Origin: an uncultured Phycisphaerales bacterium
Lineage (GTDB): Bacteria > Planctomycetota > Phycisphaerae > Phycisphaerales > UBA1924
Direction of reading: 5' to 3'
Assembly (NCBI GenBank): GCA_937871415.1
Contig: CALMQD010000120.1
Span: 1-5,287 of the forward strand
DNA: 5,287 nucleotides
The notes below the pieces were generated by a model. The model was given only the letters and a program-made list of their open reading frames with translations, was not told the origin of the DNA and made no database searches. Position numbers and translations under genes: made by a program. Shown piece after piece: positions 5,014-5,287 of this stretch (its first letter is position 1; each line of letters opens with the position of its first letter).

Positions 5014-5287
5014 GCCCGGTAGTACACCTGCTTCTTGGACAACCAGAACATCGCCGCCGTGAGCGCCAGCACCACGAGCATCTGCACCCACGCCATGGCG
5101 CTGGCGTACCCCATCCGCTGGTACACGAAGGCGTTGTCGTACAAGTAGAGATTGAAAAAGTCGCCGGCCTCGCGCTGGCCGCGCTCATCGCGGAACAGGA
5201 TGTACGGCACGGCGAACACCTGCAGGGTGCTGATCGTCAGCGTCACGACGTTGAAAAGGATCGACGGAGAGATCATCGGGAGCGTGA
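5010..5287 (-). CDS. Carbohydrate ABC transporter permease, MalF/UgpA type, C-terminal fragment
   Basis: This is the last 91 codons of a gene running off the right edge; the frame is open to the edge, with no start needed inside the window. It begins TLPMISPSILFN, where LP-x-x-SP is the end of the EAA motif of MalF-type permeases. A membrane segment follows (VVTLTISTLQVFAVPYIL), then the loop FRDERGQREAG, the conserved NLYLYDNAFVYQRMGYASAMAW block and a last membrane helix ending in SKKQVYYRA. It would form the heterodimeric channel with the MalG-type permease encoded immediately downstream, with which it shares a 4-bp ATGA overlap. The loop after PYIL is charged and replaces the usual GGP-containing turn. 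By the normal gene order, a substrate-binding protein gene probably lies further upstream, outside the window. Confidence 0.88.
   Translation of the reverse strand, partial: TLPMISPSILFNVVTLTISTLQVFAVPYILFRDERGQREAGDFFNLYLYDNAFVYQRMGYASAMAWVQMLVVLALTAAMFWLSKKQVYYRA

Noticed and set aside
4018..5022. Plus-strand open frame of 334 codons opposite the MalG-type permease
   Set aside because: The translation is dominated by Arg, Glu, Asp, Gln and His without structure, and the opposite strand carries an unmistakable permease.
5014..5091. Longer start for the MalG-type permease (ATG at 5091)
   Set aside because: It would overlap the MalF-type gene by about 80 bp with Gly/Ala-rich sequence unlike MalG N-termini; the ATGA overlap at 5010-5013 is the standard arrangement.

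Overview
The window comes from a GC-rich bacterium, most likely a planctomycete of the Phycisphaerae type. The main clue is a secreted protein (2807-3892, minus) ending in two cysteine-flanked, dockerin-like EF-hand repeats with the 'DLFAFLDAWFA' signature common in that group. This is a family-level impression; there is no rRNA or other marker gene here.

Layout, left to right. The 3' end of an MmgE/PrpD-family gene (plus) enters from the left edge and converges, across a 46-bp gap containing small hairpins, with a minus-strand gene for an exported DUF4097-like beta-solenoid protein. That gene is divergent from a complete homogentisate 1,2-dioxygenase gene (hmgA, plus). The 157 bp between them hold a possible -10 box, a hairpin-like inverted repeat and a strong ribosome binding site. 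hmgA ends in a strong bidirectional rho-independent terminator shared with the convergent gene for the secreted dockerin-tailed protein. Upstream of that gene, on the same strand, lie two overlapping sugar ABC transporter permease genes (MalG type, complete; MalF type, cut by the right edge).

Two functional themes are visible. The left half contains a tyrosine/phenylalanine catabolic enzyme (homogentisate ring cleavage) beside an MmgE/PrpD gene and a cell-envelope protein. The right half looks like a carbohydrate capture and import locus: two inner-membrane permeases, then a secreted protein with a carbohydrate-binding-like fold. A near-perfect GalR/LacI-type operator, TGTAAGCGGTTAC on the minus strand, sits about 80 bp upstream of the secreted protein's start and abuts a candidate promoter. 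This suggests sugar-responsive control of that gene.

I found no tRNA, rRNA, CRISPR array, insertion sequence or clearly novel multi-gene system. The observations most worth checking are the LacI-type operator, a perfect 14-bp palindrome beside the ribosome binding site of the same gene, the imperfect inverted repeat in the hmgA leader, and hairpins that enclose the stop codons of both plus-strand genes.
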